DNA from: Macrostomum hystrix
Taxonomy: Eukaryota > Platyhelminthes > Macrostomidae
Assembly (NCBI GenBank): GCA_950097015.1
Contig: CATNEN010000038.1
Coordinates: forward strand, 34,062,501 to 34,126,500
Direction: 5' to 3'
Length of the DNA: 64,000 nucleotides
Shown here: one piece after another, positions 24,401 to 36,100 of the stretch
How positions within the stretch are numbered: the first letter of the stretch is position 1
Layout of the letters: each line of letters starts with the position of its first letter
Made by a program: the position numbers and the translations under genes
The notes under the pieces: model-generated
What the model saw: the letters and a program-made list of their open reading frames with translations, nothing else
Databases searched by the model: none
What the model was told of the DNA's origin: nothing

Positions 24401-25550
24401 GGGCGCGTACAATCAGATTCTCGCTGCTCTCAAGCACCAGGCGTTGAGCAAATCTGGCGTGACCGAAGCCGCGATAGCTGTTGTTGTCTCGATTAGTGAT
24501 GTGACGATTCTTGTTAGTGAGGTCGCCAATTTTCGACCTGTCCAATGTTTATGGGTCAATTGATGTTGCTGCTAATGTTGTTAGGTCAGTTAGGTCAGCT
24601 TAGAACAACATTTGAACTAATGAAGGAATCGAAAGACATGATCCTGAAGGACTAGGGATCGAACCCTGAAGAAAATAGAGTCGAGAAATAATCTAACAAT
24701 GGACCCTGAAATAATCTACCAGACTGGACCCTGAAATAATCTACCAGACTGGACCCTGAAATAATCTACCAGACTGGACCCTGAAATAACCTACAGACTG
24801 GACCCTGAAATAACCTACAGACTGGACCCTGAAATAATCTACAGACTGTACCCTGAAATAATCTACAGACCGGACCCTGAAATAATCTACAGACTGGACC
24901 CTGAAATAAACTACAGACTGTACCCTGGAATAATCTACAGACTGGACCCTGAAATAATCTACAGACTGGACCCTGAAATAATCTACAGACCGGACCCTGG
25001 AGGTATCGATAGACTGGATCCTGAAGGAATCAATAAAGTGGATCTCAAAGGAATTAACAGATAAGAGCATAAAGAGCAGACGTGAAACCCGAAAAAGACA
25101 GTTTAGGTTACTAATCTAACGAGAAAAATTTAAATTAGCGACCTTCAAAAATGACTAACAATGGCCTTGCAATGCCACTCACCCATTATCCAGCTGAATT
25201 TCAAAGCCGAACCGCACGGACACTTCTTTAACATCGCCATACTCGGCAACCATCAGAAATAGTCCAAAGAATGACATGGCGGCCTCTTCTCTCTTCTCTT
25301 TTAGATACATTTTAAAAGCGAAATCTGGTACATTGCTGGCAAAGAATGGCTCAGATTCGAAGCAGCGATCTTTGTAATTGTGAAAATTCCATTGTGCGAT
25401 GCGCCACTCAAGGCTCATTGTGTGCACGGTGATGTCCGAGTGGATGACTTGGACAGGTGATTCGCCGCCGCTGAAACTTCTGCCAGAGGCGCCACCGCCA
25501 CCGCCTCTGCCAGCCATAGAGTGACTGCCGCCAGATCGCAGCTGGCTCAT
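21439..25550 (-). CDS. MATH-BTB protein (SPOP/MEL-26 type, probable CUL3 substrate adaptor)
   Basis: Exons on the minus strand: 25550-25183, 24477-23940 and 21741-21439; the phases join cleanly to 402 residues. The first exon follows an acceptor-like TTTTCAG at 25569-25571, so a 5' noncoding exon or a trans-spliced leader is possible. ATG at 25550 is the first Met in the open frame. After a Gly/Ser-rich leader, residues about 40-160 look like a MATH/TRAF-like fold (LEWRIAQWNF, then FGFEIQLDNGYRGFGHARF). A BTB domain follows at about 205-302 (GAFSDLRIL, HVHKCVLCVRSEVFAAMI, VYLYGGRI), then a short BACK-like helical tail beginning KSLIDLCSRRL. Family role: MATH binds substrate, BTB dimerises and recruits cullin-3 ubiquitin ligase. 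The tail ends SAKVKKCSI. Both introns are mostly minisatellite (24-bp and 29-bp units). The assignment to MATH-BTB is firm; orthology to SPOP itself is not shown. Confidence 0.85.
21772..23832. repeat. 29-bp minisatellite, ~70 copies, in MATH-BTB intron 2
   Basis: Core ACAGGCATTGGTAGCTATGG plus GATTGATTG. Starts about 30 bp from the exon 3 acceptor and ends about 110 bp from the exon 2 donor. Variants (GGTGGCTATGAG, GTAGTAATGGG, GGGATTTATTG) recur in blocks. Confidence 0.97.
24627..25062. repeat. 24-25 bp minisatellite in MATH-BTB intron 1
   Basis: Units of CCCTGAAATAATCTACAGAC plus TGGA. The left flank at 24627-24670 (GAATCGAAAGACATGATCCT) matches the variant unit of the 18.7-kb array. Confidence 0.95.
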
Positions 25551-26223
25551 CTGTGCCGATGGGTAGTCCTGAAAATATGGTAAATTGTTGAACACATACT
25601 AAACTAGCTTGTCTGGGTACTAATTAGACAATGAAGCATTATGGATAGTTGCTATGGCCTGCCTGAAAGGCTCATTGTCTCTGTGTTAACACAGTTAAAA
25701 ATGAACTCTACAGTTATTAAATAGACAACAATATAAATATAAATTCCACGATAGTTGGTCTTAAAACAATGCACTCGTGTATTGTGATTGGTTGGGTATG
25801 CATAAGCTCACTTTCTTAAACCTACCAGTAGCCCCTTCCCCCATTTTTTTCTAATCAAGTTGTCTAGAGCCACAAGTTTACAAATATATTTTAAAAAGTC
25901 TCCTTACTTTTTTTTCTTGCCACCTATCCAAAATTTAAATTCTGTGTACATGTCATATGTACACTGTTAGGCAGCAATAATATACATTAATATATGGATC
26001 AGGAAGCTAATAGCTTAAGACTGCCAATAGCATAGTTACTCTCCTATTTAACAGCATTGGGTCATTGTCACCAAGTTAACCTCAAGTGAATATGGTACAC
26101 ATCAAAATGGCCACAAATCAAAGGCAGTGGCTAGAGATTCTGCACTGAACCCCAATGTTAAATGGTTAGAGATCCAGCAGTTTCTATTAAACACATGCAA
26201 TGTTTTGCAGCCTTAGTTGATAA

Positions 26224-26288
26224 GCCTGGTTAGCTCACTTGGTAGGGCATGGGACTCTTAATCCCAGGGTTGCCAGTTTAAGCCCCAC
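26224..26288 (+). pseudogene. tRNA-Lys(CUU)-like pseudogene or SINE head
   Basis: Reads GCCTGGTTAGCTCACTTGGT, an anticodon loop GACTCTTAATCCCAG with CTT anticodon, and GCCAGTTTAAGCCCCAC. D-arm and anticodon arm match tRNA-Lys(CUU). The 5' strand of the acceptor stem (GCCTGGT) has no complement downstream, and the B box has TTTAAG where TTCGAG is expected, so a functional tRNA is unlikely. Confidence 0.7.
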
Positions 26289-26767
26289 TTTTTACAGCAA
26301 CATTTTTGCTAAATTCTGCCAAGATAAGTTTTACTTCATTAAGTCAGGATCACTTTATTTTAAAACAGAGTCAAACCAATGTGACTGTTAGTTCCTACAG
26401 TTTTTAAGTTTTAATGTTGCAAAGAAGTTTTATTTAGCTGATACGTATAGAAAATTGTGTTTGCCAACCAAAGAACTTACCTTCTGTTTGTTTTCTGATT
26501 CATTGATGCCAACATCATGTTTAAAAACACTTTCAAAAGCCTTATTATTATGTACAGTAATACTGAAACTGCTTACAGTTTTTCTTAAAGAACCAGAAGC
26601 TTGTATTTTAATTAATGTATAGGTGCAGTTAACATATTCTGCCAGTTCTCTAGCCATTTTGGGGTTTGGCACTGCCAGATCTCTAGCTGTTTAAATGTTT
26701 AAAATTCGGTTTGGTGCCAGATCTCAAACCAATGCCCAAATTAAAATAGCCAGGCAGCAAACAGCCA

Positions 26768-26870
26768 TAATAACAATAATAATTTCAGGAGGGTTATAGG
26801 CCATGGCACATCATTAGGTGACACTACACCTACAACCAGCAAAGAGGTAATTCTGCACATACATTCATAA
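26768..26870 (-). mobile_element. SINE family 1, truncated copy (tail part)
   Basis: AATAATAATTTCAGGAGGGTT, split here, then GGCCATGGCACATCATTAGG and CAACCAGCAAAGAGG match the tail half of family 1. The tRNA-like head is absent. Confidence 0.75.
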
Positions 26871-28002
26871 AGTATATAGGCATATGATCAGAGTATATGC
26901 TCACTGTATATTGCCATTGAAAGCATATATTGGACTACAAGCCAATAAGGGCAAATACATAAAGGTAATACACAAATGTATAAAGACAAGAGCCAATTAG
27001 GCCTAATTAATAATTAATGATTAATTAATTACAATGCTATGCACAAATTGAACAAATACTTTCACTCATTATATTCTGGGGTTTTATATCAAAGGTGATC
27101 TATAGATCAGTGGCTCACCCATTAAAGTAACATTTTTTCCTTTAAGACTAGAAAAAAATTGCCCAAAATGGGTAGTATATTTTTGTGCTGCTAAAGAATT
27201 TAATTAGGCCTGACTTACAAGCCTGCAGGAAAATGGAAGGCTTAAAATTTTAATAAACATGACAATTTTTTGACACATTTGAATTTTTACAAATAATGCT
27301 TACAAAATTTGGCCTATTAAAATTGCCTAGTTGCATGTCAGGTTCAAAAGAAACTGAAATGTGAATAAACAACAATTTTAAAATATATCATATAATAATT
27401 TTGAGGCAGACCCATGAAATATTCTAGTAAAACCAAAAGTTGAATTTACGCCAAATTATCCAACATTATTTTGCAAACAATTTCAGTTGTTTAAATGCGC
27501 TTACCAACCCCTGCCCAAAATACTATATATATCATGAGATTTTTGCCTAAAAAGACTTGACATTTTTGTCCCGAAATACAGAAGAGGAGACTAGGGAAAT
27601 AGATCTTAAGAAGAGAAGAACTGAGTAAATAAATTGGAGTTGTTCTTGTGTTAATTATTGCTATAGAATAATATAAGGAAAAACATTCTGAATAGGGAAG
27701 GTTAGGTATAATACTAATATTCGTGTTGAATTAGACAAATTTAATCCACTGGATGCTCAATAGGATTGGTTAAAATCAGTGCATTTAGGGAATTATTATA
27801 AAGTGTCTTGCTGCTCGGACACAAAATCGCTATCATAGGTAGATAATAATATCGTTCTGAGCTAGATAGTTATAGAATAACCATATTATAAAATGAATGC
27901 AGAGATAATAAATAGTGAGAATAGCTAAATTTATAATATTGCAGTTTTTTCAGATAGGAAATAAAAGTAAGAGAGAGGGCCTACGACAATTTCTAGATGG
28001 TA

Positions 28003-28667
28003 GGGTAATGTATCATCAACCAAACAAGAATATGGATTTTTTTAACTTCGAACCTAAGCTACAGATTTTCTATTTAAGATATGATTATAAATCAAAAGCC
28101 AAGTTATAGAAAACATTTATAACTTTCTAAAAAGTATATGCTTTTGCTATTTTGTCAAATAGGAAAAAAGTTATTCATGTTTCTCATCTATAACCGAACA
28201 ATGATTTTCATATATCTTCAAACTGAACGGAGAATTTGATGTTCGGTTTTACAATTTGAGTGAGTGGTTTAATCTTATTTTAAGGAGTGAACTATCATGA
28301 ATTATGTCATTTGATAGCATTTTTCATGCTCTATAAATAACTACATTTATGGTCATTTAATTGGAAAGCAATAGCATACAATCTTAGTCTAAAGTACATG
28401 CTGATAAAATGTTGTTAAAAAGTAGGGGGGCCTATGCTTTTGTGATAAAATTTTCTACTGAAATGTCAATATCTTTCCTTCCTTTTAATGCTTCATTTTT
28501 ATTGCATGTCATGCCTCAGCTTATAGATAATTTCTTTGAATTTTAAATTAGTTGTTCTGTGAAACACAATAGGCCTAGCTTGTTTCTGTCTTACATGAGA
28601 CCAAGGAAGGAGTCAAAATTCTTGTTCGGTTTTGAAGATACACTGTTCGGTTGATGATACATTACCC
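28003..28667 (+). mobile_element. MITE with ~25-bp terminal inverted repeats, TA target duplication (copy 1)
   Basis: Begins GGGTAATGTATCATCAACC and ends with its complement GGTTGATGATACATTACCC. Flanked by TA at 28001-28002 and 28668-28669. 665 bp, no coding capacity. Internal GTTCGGTTTT words repeat. A second copy lies inverted at 32906-33554. Confidence 0.9.
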
Positions 28668-28669
28668 TA

Positions 28670-29408
28670 ATATAAGCTTAGTGAAGATGGGCCTAGCACT
28701 TTATGCTTTAGGCCTACCTTTACCAAATTACTTGGTCTATTGGCCTATCCTATTGTTCGCAATTTTCCATATTGCAAAATTTTCAATAGGGCTTAAAGAT
28801 TATTAAGTCATTAGTCCTAATTGTAAGAATACAAAAAATACTTATCAATACAATCATTATTCATTACGTCATGTAAGAACAAAAAATGTTTTTTTGTCTT
28901 ATGTCCATTTCTCACTTTGGTTTTGGACGTTAGACGAGTCAGGCCCCTAGAGTGTACTGCTGTGTACACTTAGGCATATAGGTAGGGGACTAGTGGATCA
29001 CTTTAAGTAAATATATTTCATCTATAAAAAACTGATCATGGACTACTTTAAGGTCCGAGTGTAGAAGAGCAGTAGCCAGTAATTACTAAGCTACTACCTG
29101 CCGTCTCGACGCTTGATGCTGCCTAAACTGTCAGGTGACTAATCGCAATTCACAATTGAGAAATTAAAATTTGTTATTAGTGATTCGCTATAAGCATGCA
29201 ATTTGAAAACAACATTTGCAGGAATGTCACGGCCAGGCACGTTCCAGTGTTTGCTTGCCATAAACTAAAAATATTATTTTTATATAAATGCACATATGTT
29301 TTCGAAATTAGCCTAAAATTCTCTTCACAATGAGAACTCAGGAGCGCGCTTTCCTGCCGGTTAGCCCGACGATTTTGCGAGATTTTGGCTAGGCTAGCCG
29401 GTTGCCGT
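28670..29408. other. AT-rich spacer between MITE and large element
   Basis: Nothing recognised. The short minus-strand ORF near 29.2-29.4 kb has no family resemblance. Confidence 0.4.
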
Positions 29409-30863
29409 GGTGGAGTCAAGGACCACTAGAAGAAGAAGGACGGGACACTTCGTTTCTTAGAAAATTTATTAAAGGCTGATTTTTACGGAAAAATACACTA
29501 GCGAGATAGGAACTTTTCACTTTTTTCACCTTAAAACGTTGATAATTTTTTATTGGAAGCAGATACAAAGCTCTTCTTTTGATATAACTTACAAAATATG
29601 TTGCTTCGACGAATTTTATAAAGATTTTTTCATGAATAATTGATCTTCATATTATTTTAGTTACTATATCATGCAGCAATCATAGTATGAAGCTAACCAG
29701 TGACTAACTTGAATTTTACAATCTCTGTTTAATCGAATGCATCTATTTATTAGCAATATATGATTAAAAACTAGCTGGTTATATTGTATGCCCAACTCAC
29801 TGCTTCTTTATTTTATTTTTTACTTTCTATATAAAATAAATTTAAATATATAGCTACCTATATTACATATAGGCCTACTAGCTATGCCTAGACCTAGTTA
29901 TATGTTTATCAATAATCAAGACAGTATCTATCTTGTTAAAAATTGACAGTTTTTATACTTAATGAAATGTGTGAACCTAAGCAAATGATTTATTTTAAAC
30001 CAAGCTTGTTCTTTCTTTTTTTTAGACTTTAGCTTATTTTAGCTATATTGACATTATCTTTACATTTGCTAGTTTTTTCAGTATTTATTAAACAATGATA
30101 GTTATTTGCTCTGATTTTATCAAGACATTCTTATTTTTTTCTATTTTTTATGTAAACAATTGCATTGTTAACTGAAGGGTTTTTTTATTTGTAGTGAAAT
30201 TGTTTATTTCCTATTCGTATTATTTTTTTCTTTGGGTTCGGGGTTTGCACATGGCTAGCTATTATGTCATGAACTCATCCAATATTATATTTTAGCCATC
30301 TATTTGCCTATCTACTATAATTTTACATTTCTTCTTTTTTAACAAGTATAGTATTTTTATTGCTAATATTAGCTTGACTTGGCTGTTTTGATGAATTTGA
30401 TTTTCTTTAAATTAATCACTTATTTCCAATTGAAATTAACAGTCCAGAAGTTGTAAGTAGGCCTATTGTATTTTTTGTCTATTGGGGCAAAATTATTGCC
30501 TAAAAATATAAGTAATAGCACTTCCACAGTCTATGCTTGTAAGCTTTAAATTTTCAACATTGAAACATTTAATTAAAAAATAAAAAACTAAAGTTTTACT
30601 GGTTCCTTATCACATTTTAGCTATAATAAAGTTTTGCTTGCACTGACAATAGTACTCAGAGCTTTTGCTATTATTTTTATGCCTATTAAGATCTTCAAGG
30701 TTGATATGGCCCAGGTAAGATATCTGGCTCTTATTTAGTGGTAGACTAATTCTGCTATGTATTAGTGTGTAATGTAAGAATATTTTTGGTTATATTATTT
30801 ATTGTATTTATTATAGTAAGAAATTGTAAAATTTTCTTGCTATTGTGGCTCTAGTATGTTTTT

Positions 30864-31095
30864 TACTTTTTTTGCCATTGCAGGGAAAGTCCATGCCTTT
30901 CTGCTTTGTGCCAACACCACTGCCCCAGTTTTACCTACCTGTGGTGGAGCCCCAGCCAGTCAGAACAACCTGGTGGAGCTTCTGGGCTACCTATATGAGA
31001 GCCTAGCCTGGAGCCTAAGGACCTTGTTCATGTTTACTGCATTTTCAACCAAGTGCTGTAGTCACCAGCTAGACAACCCCATCCAGTCAGTCTAA
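30864..31095 (+). other. Exon-like, lower-AT block inside the element; unrecognised
   Basis: An open frame of about 75 codons in a locally GC-rich block (ACCTACCTGTGGTGGAGCC) preceded by TTGCAG. I do not recognise the product. It may be captured host or transposon sequence. Confidence 0.25.
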
Positions 31096-31456
31096 TCACC
31101 ATGTGATTGATGCCCCTTGCAAGGTAGTAAGCTTCTGACTGTCCTCATGGACATACAAAGACACTATGTAGACAAAGATATTACTTCAAGTCTATATAAT
31201 TTAAGATTATATAGATATTATTTTTGTCTCAATTGTGAAAATTGCCTTGAATTTGAAGAATCATTTGTTATAAAGAACAATTTAAATCCATTTATACTAC
31301 TTCAGTTGATTTCGAGATTTCTTTTACATTTTTCTGATTATTGTGTATTGAAATGAGTTTCTTTTCTCAATAGTGCACGTGCCATGAGATGTCAAATGAA
31401 GAACAATAAATGGAAGTAGTTGCAGCTTTTTATATCTTTGTATATGAGCTTATAGT

Positions 31457-31482
31457 ATACACAACAACAACAACAACAACAA
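31457..31482. repeat. (CAA)n microsatellite
   Basis: ACAACAACAACAACAACAA; a second short CAA run occurs at about 31650-31672, next to the end of the LINE fragment. Confidence 0.85.
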
Positions 31483-31786
31483 AATACACAAGCCCCAAAC
31501 GTCAGGGGGCGGCGTCAAATGATGCGCCGCAGAGCCAGCGCGCGAACATAGTATGAACGTTTTACTTATGACTTCAATGTGTTCAATTAGTGCTGACCTT
31601 TCGTTTTTCATCGTCTTTTATTGTCAAGATGCCTATGAAGTGTTGTGTGCCACAATAATAACAACAACAACAAAATACACTGTCAGGTAAAAAAAGCAGT
31701 GTCACAGTGCATGCTTCAGAGCCTGGGTGCGAACAAACACTGCACTGCCGGCAGTGTCTGGGGCACTAGCAAAGGCCAGCAGGCAG

Positions 31787-32340
31787 TCAACGAAACCTGT
31801 TCTGCTCAGGTTGCAGGTAGGGATCCAACATGGGTTGCAACCGCAGTAGCAGCATTTGGTTGAACAACTTTGCAGCACAGGATTGCAGGCAGATGCCTCG
31901 ATACTTGTATAGCCGTGTAGTGCTTGGCTTCTTGATATGGCAATGATGTTCGTCATGGTCCACTTGGTTCATCACACAGGCAACCTCACTGGCCACACAG
32001 TGAATATGCAGCACCTTGATGGACACTTTGTCCAGACACAATGCTTTGCTGCCCGGCTTCTTCTAGGCAAGCATCACGACTTCAGCCATGGCAAATGGTG
32101 CAATGTTAAAACTGTCCTTTGACCGCAACTGCGTCTCTGGTGGCAGTGTCAGGATGTTTGGCATTGGTGGCAGCGCATTGACTATGGCGGAAAAGAACTC
32201 ACGTATCTTGTTACTGTGCTCATCCACAGTGTCGCCTGCCAGATTCAGTTGGATGCGCCACTTTTGCCCTGTCAGAGCATTAATGGCAGACCAGGCCACA
32301 TGCCATCTGGAATCACGCACCACAATGATAAAGTAATAGT
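31787..32340 (-). pseudogene. Decayed non-LTR (RTE/CR1-like) reverse transcriptase fragment
   Basis: The minus frame reads RWHVAWSAINALTGQKW from about 32330. After one in-frame TAG (near 32064) it continues to KYRGICLQSCAAKLFNQ and LDPYLQPEQNRFR. These match the W-x-INxLTG linker and the (N)YRGI-L-S-AAK---LL and PEQNGFR motifs of LINE reverse transcriptases. The catalytic YADD region is missing: homology stops at about 31790. It lies inside the large inverted-repeat element. Confidence 0.85.
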
Positions 32341-32905
32341 GACAGAAAGGATAAAATGACCACAGTTTTTTTCCTTTTCTAAACAGAAAACGAAGCTTTA
32401 CCAATTTCAATAAAGGTAAATAAATCCTTGTTAATAAAAGAATTGCATGAATTCAGGGGTGTTATTAAGATTTTTTTATCGGGTGGCGCCAATAGGGATT
32501 TAGGGGTGCACACAAATGGAAATTGGAGGGCTCTGTGTTGGGATTTAAAAGAAAGCCAAATTTAAAAGAAAAAACCCTTCAGGCCCCCTAGCCAATTATG
32601 CCATTGTTTTCATTAAATAATAGAAAAAAATAAGAACGTCTTGATAAAATCAGAGCAAATAACTATCATGGTTTAATAAATACTGGAAAAACTAGCAAAT
32701 GTAAAGATAATGTCAATATAGCTAAAATAAGCTAAAGTCTAAAAAAAAAGAAAGAACAAGCTTGGTTTGAAATTAAATCATTTGCTTAGATTCACACATT
32801 TCATTAAGTATAAAAACTGTCAATTTTTAACAAGATAGATACTGTCTTGATTATTGATAAACATATAACTAGGTCTAGGCATAGCTAGTAGGCCTATATG
32901 TAATA

Positions 32906-33554
32906 GGGTAATGTATCATCAACCGAACAGTGTATCTTCAAAACCGAACAAGAATTTTGACTTCTTCCTTGGTCTCGTGCAAGACAGAAACAAGCTATTG
33001 TGTTTCACAGAACGACTAATTTGAAAGTTGAAGAAATTATCTACAAGCTGAGGCATGATGTGCAATGAAGCATTAAGAGGAAAGAAAGATATTGATGTTT
33101 CAATTGAAATTTTTATTGCAAAAGCATACTTTTTAACAACATTTTTTCAGTATGTACTTTAGACAAGGATTGTATGTGGTTGCTTGCCAATTAAATGACC
33201 ATAAATGTAGTTATTTATAGAGCATAAAAATGCTTTCAAATTACATAATTCATGATAGTTCACTCCTTAAAATAAGATTAAACCACTCACTCAAATTGTA
33301 AAACCAAACATCAAATTCTCTGTTTGGTTTGAAAATACATGAAAATCATTGTTCGGTTTTAGATAAAAAGCAGGAATAACTTTTTTCTATTTGATAAAAT
33401 AGCAAAAGCAGATACTTTTTAGAAAGATGTAACTGTTTTCTATAACTTGGCTTTTGATTTATCATCATATCTTAAATACAAAATCTGTAGCTTAGGTTTT
33501 AAGTTAAAAAAATACACATTCTTGTTTGGTTGATGATACATTACCAATTTACCC
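32906..33554 (-). mobile_element. MITE copy 2, nested in the right arm of the large element
   Basis: Ends GGGTAATGTATCATCAACC on the left and GATACATTACC-AATTTACCC on the right, flanked by TA at 32904-32905 and 33555-33556. Opposite orientation to copy 1. The left arm of the host element keeps the uninterrupted site TATATTACATATAGG. Confidence 0.93.
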
Positions 33555-34047
33555 TATAGGTAGCTATATATTTAAATTTATTTTATATAGAAAGTATAAA
33601 AACAAAATAAAGAAGCAGTGAGTTGGGCATACAATATAACCAGCTAGTTTTTAATCATATATTGCTAATAAATAGATGCATTTGATTAAACAGAGATTGT
33701 AAAATTCAAGTTAGTCACTGGTTAGCTTCATACTATGATTGCTGCATGATATAGTAACTAAAATAATATGAAGATCAATTATTCATGAAAAAAATCTTTA
33801 TAAAATTCGTCGAAGCAACATATTTTGTAAGTTATATCAAAAGAAGAGCTTTGTATCTGCTTCCAATAAAAAGTTATCAACGATTTAAGTTGAAAAAAGT
33901 GAAAAGTTCCTATCTCGCTAGTGTATTTTTCCGTAAAAATCAGCCTTTAATAAATTTTCTAAGAAACGAAGTGTCCCGTCCTTCTTCTTCTAGTGGTCCT
34001 TGGGTGGAGTGAAAACCTGTATATAGAAATATTTTTTGCTTATTTTT

Positions 34048-36100
34048 GGGTGTGTATAAAGCCAGGGCTCGGCTGGAGGTCAGTGGCATTAAAACAAAGT
34101 TTAAAGAATAGTCGGGCAGATAAGTCGAAACATGAAGAATAAAAGAAATTCCTGTGCGTGTATTAATTATGATTCTTATTATAAATTTTTTAATAATCTT
34201 TACATCACGAAATTAGTTACATAAAATTTTTTAATCTCATTTTTCCGGCCGTAATTACGTCAAATATTAAGTCACATATTAATATTGATGTAAAGTCAAA
34301 TAGACGCTATTCGAATTTTAAAACGGCGAAAGCTTTCGTATAAAAATTTTATCGTAGGGGCTTATAAACCGCTCATAAACCCGTCATAAGCCGAAGGTTG
34401 GTTTTTTTGAACGACCAGACCAAGTTATAAGTAACAAAGCTGCTTGAAACAATTAGTGGCGAATAAGAGCTACATCAAGATCTAGTAGAAAAGTTGTTTT
34501 CCATTTGTGGCGAACGAGTTTAAAAAAAGTGGGTTTATAGCGAGTCGCTAGTGAAACGTGAGTGTTAGAAGTAACATCGCTGCTTGAAATAATTAGTGGC
34601 GAATAAGAGTTACATCAAGATCTAGTAGAAAAGTTTTTCATTTGTGGCGAACGAGTTTTAAAAAAGTGGGTTTATAGCGAGTCGCTAGTGAAACGTTCGT
34701 GTAATCTTATCTAATCTTTCGCTTCCGCTTGAAATAATACGAGAGTTTTAGCATAACCAATGCTCGATTGTACACGCAATATGTTCTCAATATTGTAATT
34801 CAATATCGAAAATATCATTGCAAAGCGATATTCTCAAAATAATATATTATAAAATACAGAATAAAAAGATTTTTTTAATACAAATGCCATAATCAAGCCC
34901 TTGTTTTGCAATAACATGGTGGTAAATTCTAGCAATTTTCGCAATCTTTAACTTCAACCGTGTACTCTAAAAAGATTTAAACCTAAAGTGCAGCTGAAAG
35001 TAAAGTGTTAAAGCAGTTATAGTGACGTCCTGCTCGATAATTTCCGATGGCCTTTTGTCTAGAACGCTTGAATGTCTTGGACGCGTACATGACATTTTGG
35101 TTCGAATCTGTCGGCAATGCATTTTTGTCCGAGAGTGTTTTTAATCAAAGTTTTACACTGACCAGCTGCAATCGTCTAACAACACCAATATACTATGTTT
35201 TTAGTATAACTTCTAACCATTTCTCTAAATAATTGAACTTTTTATAGTCGTACTTATTAGCGTATGCTGTCTGAATTTATCACGAAAAAGGTAACCGATA
35301 TGTTTAGAAAAACTGAAAATAGAATTTTAGGATCTTTTCCATTTGCGTCAATGGAATTTATTCTGATTGGATAGGTCAGCAAAGTTATAAAAAAAAACAT
35401 TTGCTTTGGTAATAATTTGTTATTTGCAAACCTCAATATGTTAATATGGCTTGTGGCTTGAAGTTGTTATTGTACTAAGATTCTATGATGTGAATCAACC
35501 CACCCTTCTCCTTAAGGTTCTATGTTTCTAATGTTCAAATTTAAATTATTTTTTCAAAAAACTTTCTAAAATACAACCATTTCGTTCGCTATAATTAAAT
35601 TATTTATTTGATAAATTAAGCTTCTGAAAACTATTTTAGCGCTGAGCTGTCCAACTGTACAGATTTTTTCTCAAAGTTTACATAATAACTTTTGATACTA
35701 AATAAAAGCCTGCTTGCTTGTCCATACTTTTGAATTATACAAAAATTAAAAATTTTGTGTGCAAAATTTTATTATGTATATGCATAAAAGTTGTTCTAAA
35801 AAATTAAAGAAAAATTTATACGATAATTTATTTATACCAAAGCTTTCGCCGTTTTAAAATTCGAATAGCCTCTATTTCAATTTGACGTAATTACGGCCGG
35901 TAAAAAGGAAATTAAAAAATTCTATGTAACTAATTTTGTGATGTAAAGATTAATTAAAAAATTTATGAAAACAATCATAATTAATACGCGCATATGAAAT
36001 TATTTTATTCTTCATGTTTCGACTTATCTGCCCGACTATTCTTTAAACTTTGTTTTAACGCCACTGACCTCCAGCCGAGCCCTGGCTTTATACACACCCC
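34048..36100. mobile_element. 2.05-kb DNA element with ~290-bp terminal inverted repeats and 8-bp target duplication
   Basis: Left end GGGTGTGTATAAAGCCAGGG; right end is its complement, finishing TTTATACACACCCC. TTATTTTT flanks both ends (34040-34047 and 36101-36108). Arms pair through GTCGGGCAGATAAGTCG and CGGCGAAAGCTTTCG. No coding capacity seen. A different family from the neighbouring 4.6-kb element. Confidence 0.87.
34429..34696. repeat. Two direct ~140-bp repeats inside the 2-kb element
   Basis: Copies start at 34429 and 34569. Both contain GAATAAGAG, TACATCAAGATCTAGTAG and TTTATAGCGAGTCGCTAGTG. Confidence 0.9.

Larger units (their letters stand above)
25571..28000. other. Upstream of MATH-BTB: AT-rich intergenic DNA
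   Basis: No gene recognised. Contains the tRNA-Lys-like relic and a truncated SINE listed separately. The short word AGGCCTA becomes frequent from here rightwards. Confidence 0.4.
29417..34002. mobile_element. 4.6-kb DNA element with ~750-bp terminal inverted repeats and 8-bp target duplication
   Basis: The left end is CAAGGACCACTAGAAGAAG and the right end its complement, ending CTTCTAGTGGTCCTTG. Both are flanked by GGTGGAGT (29409-29416 and 34003-34010). Left arm about 29417-30163. Right arm about 32600-34002 once a 649-bp MITE insertion is removed. No transposase ORF was found in the interior, so it is non-autonomous or dead. The 8-bp duplication and CA...TG ends fit hAT; the long inverted arms are more usual of Mutator-like or foldback elements. 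Class left open. Confidence 0.88.

Noticed and set aside
29177-29419. Minus-strand ORF upstream of the large element
   Set aside because: Ends within the element's target duplication; no family resemblance and AT-rich codons.
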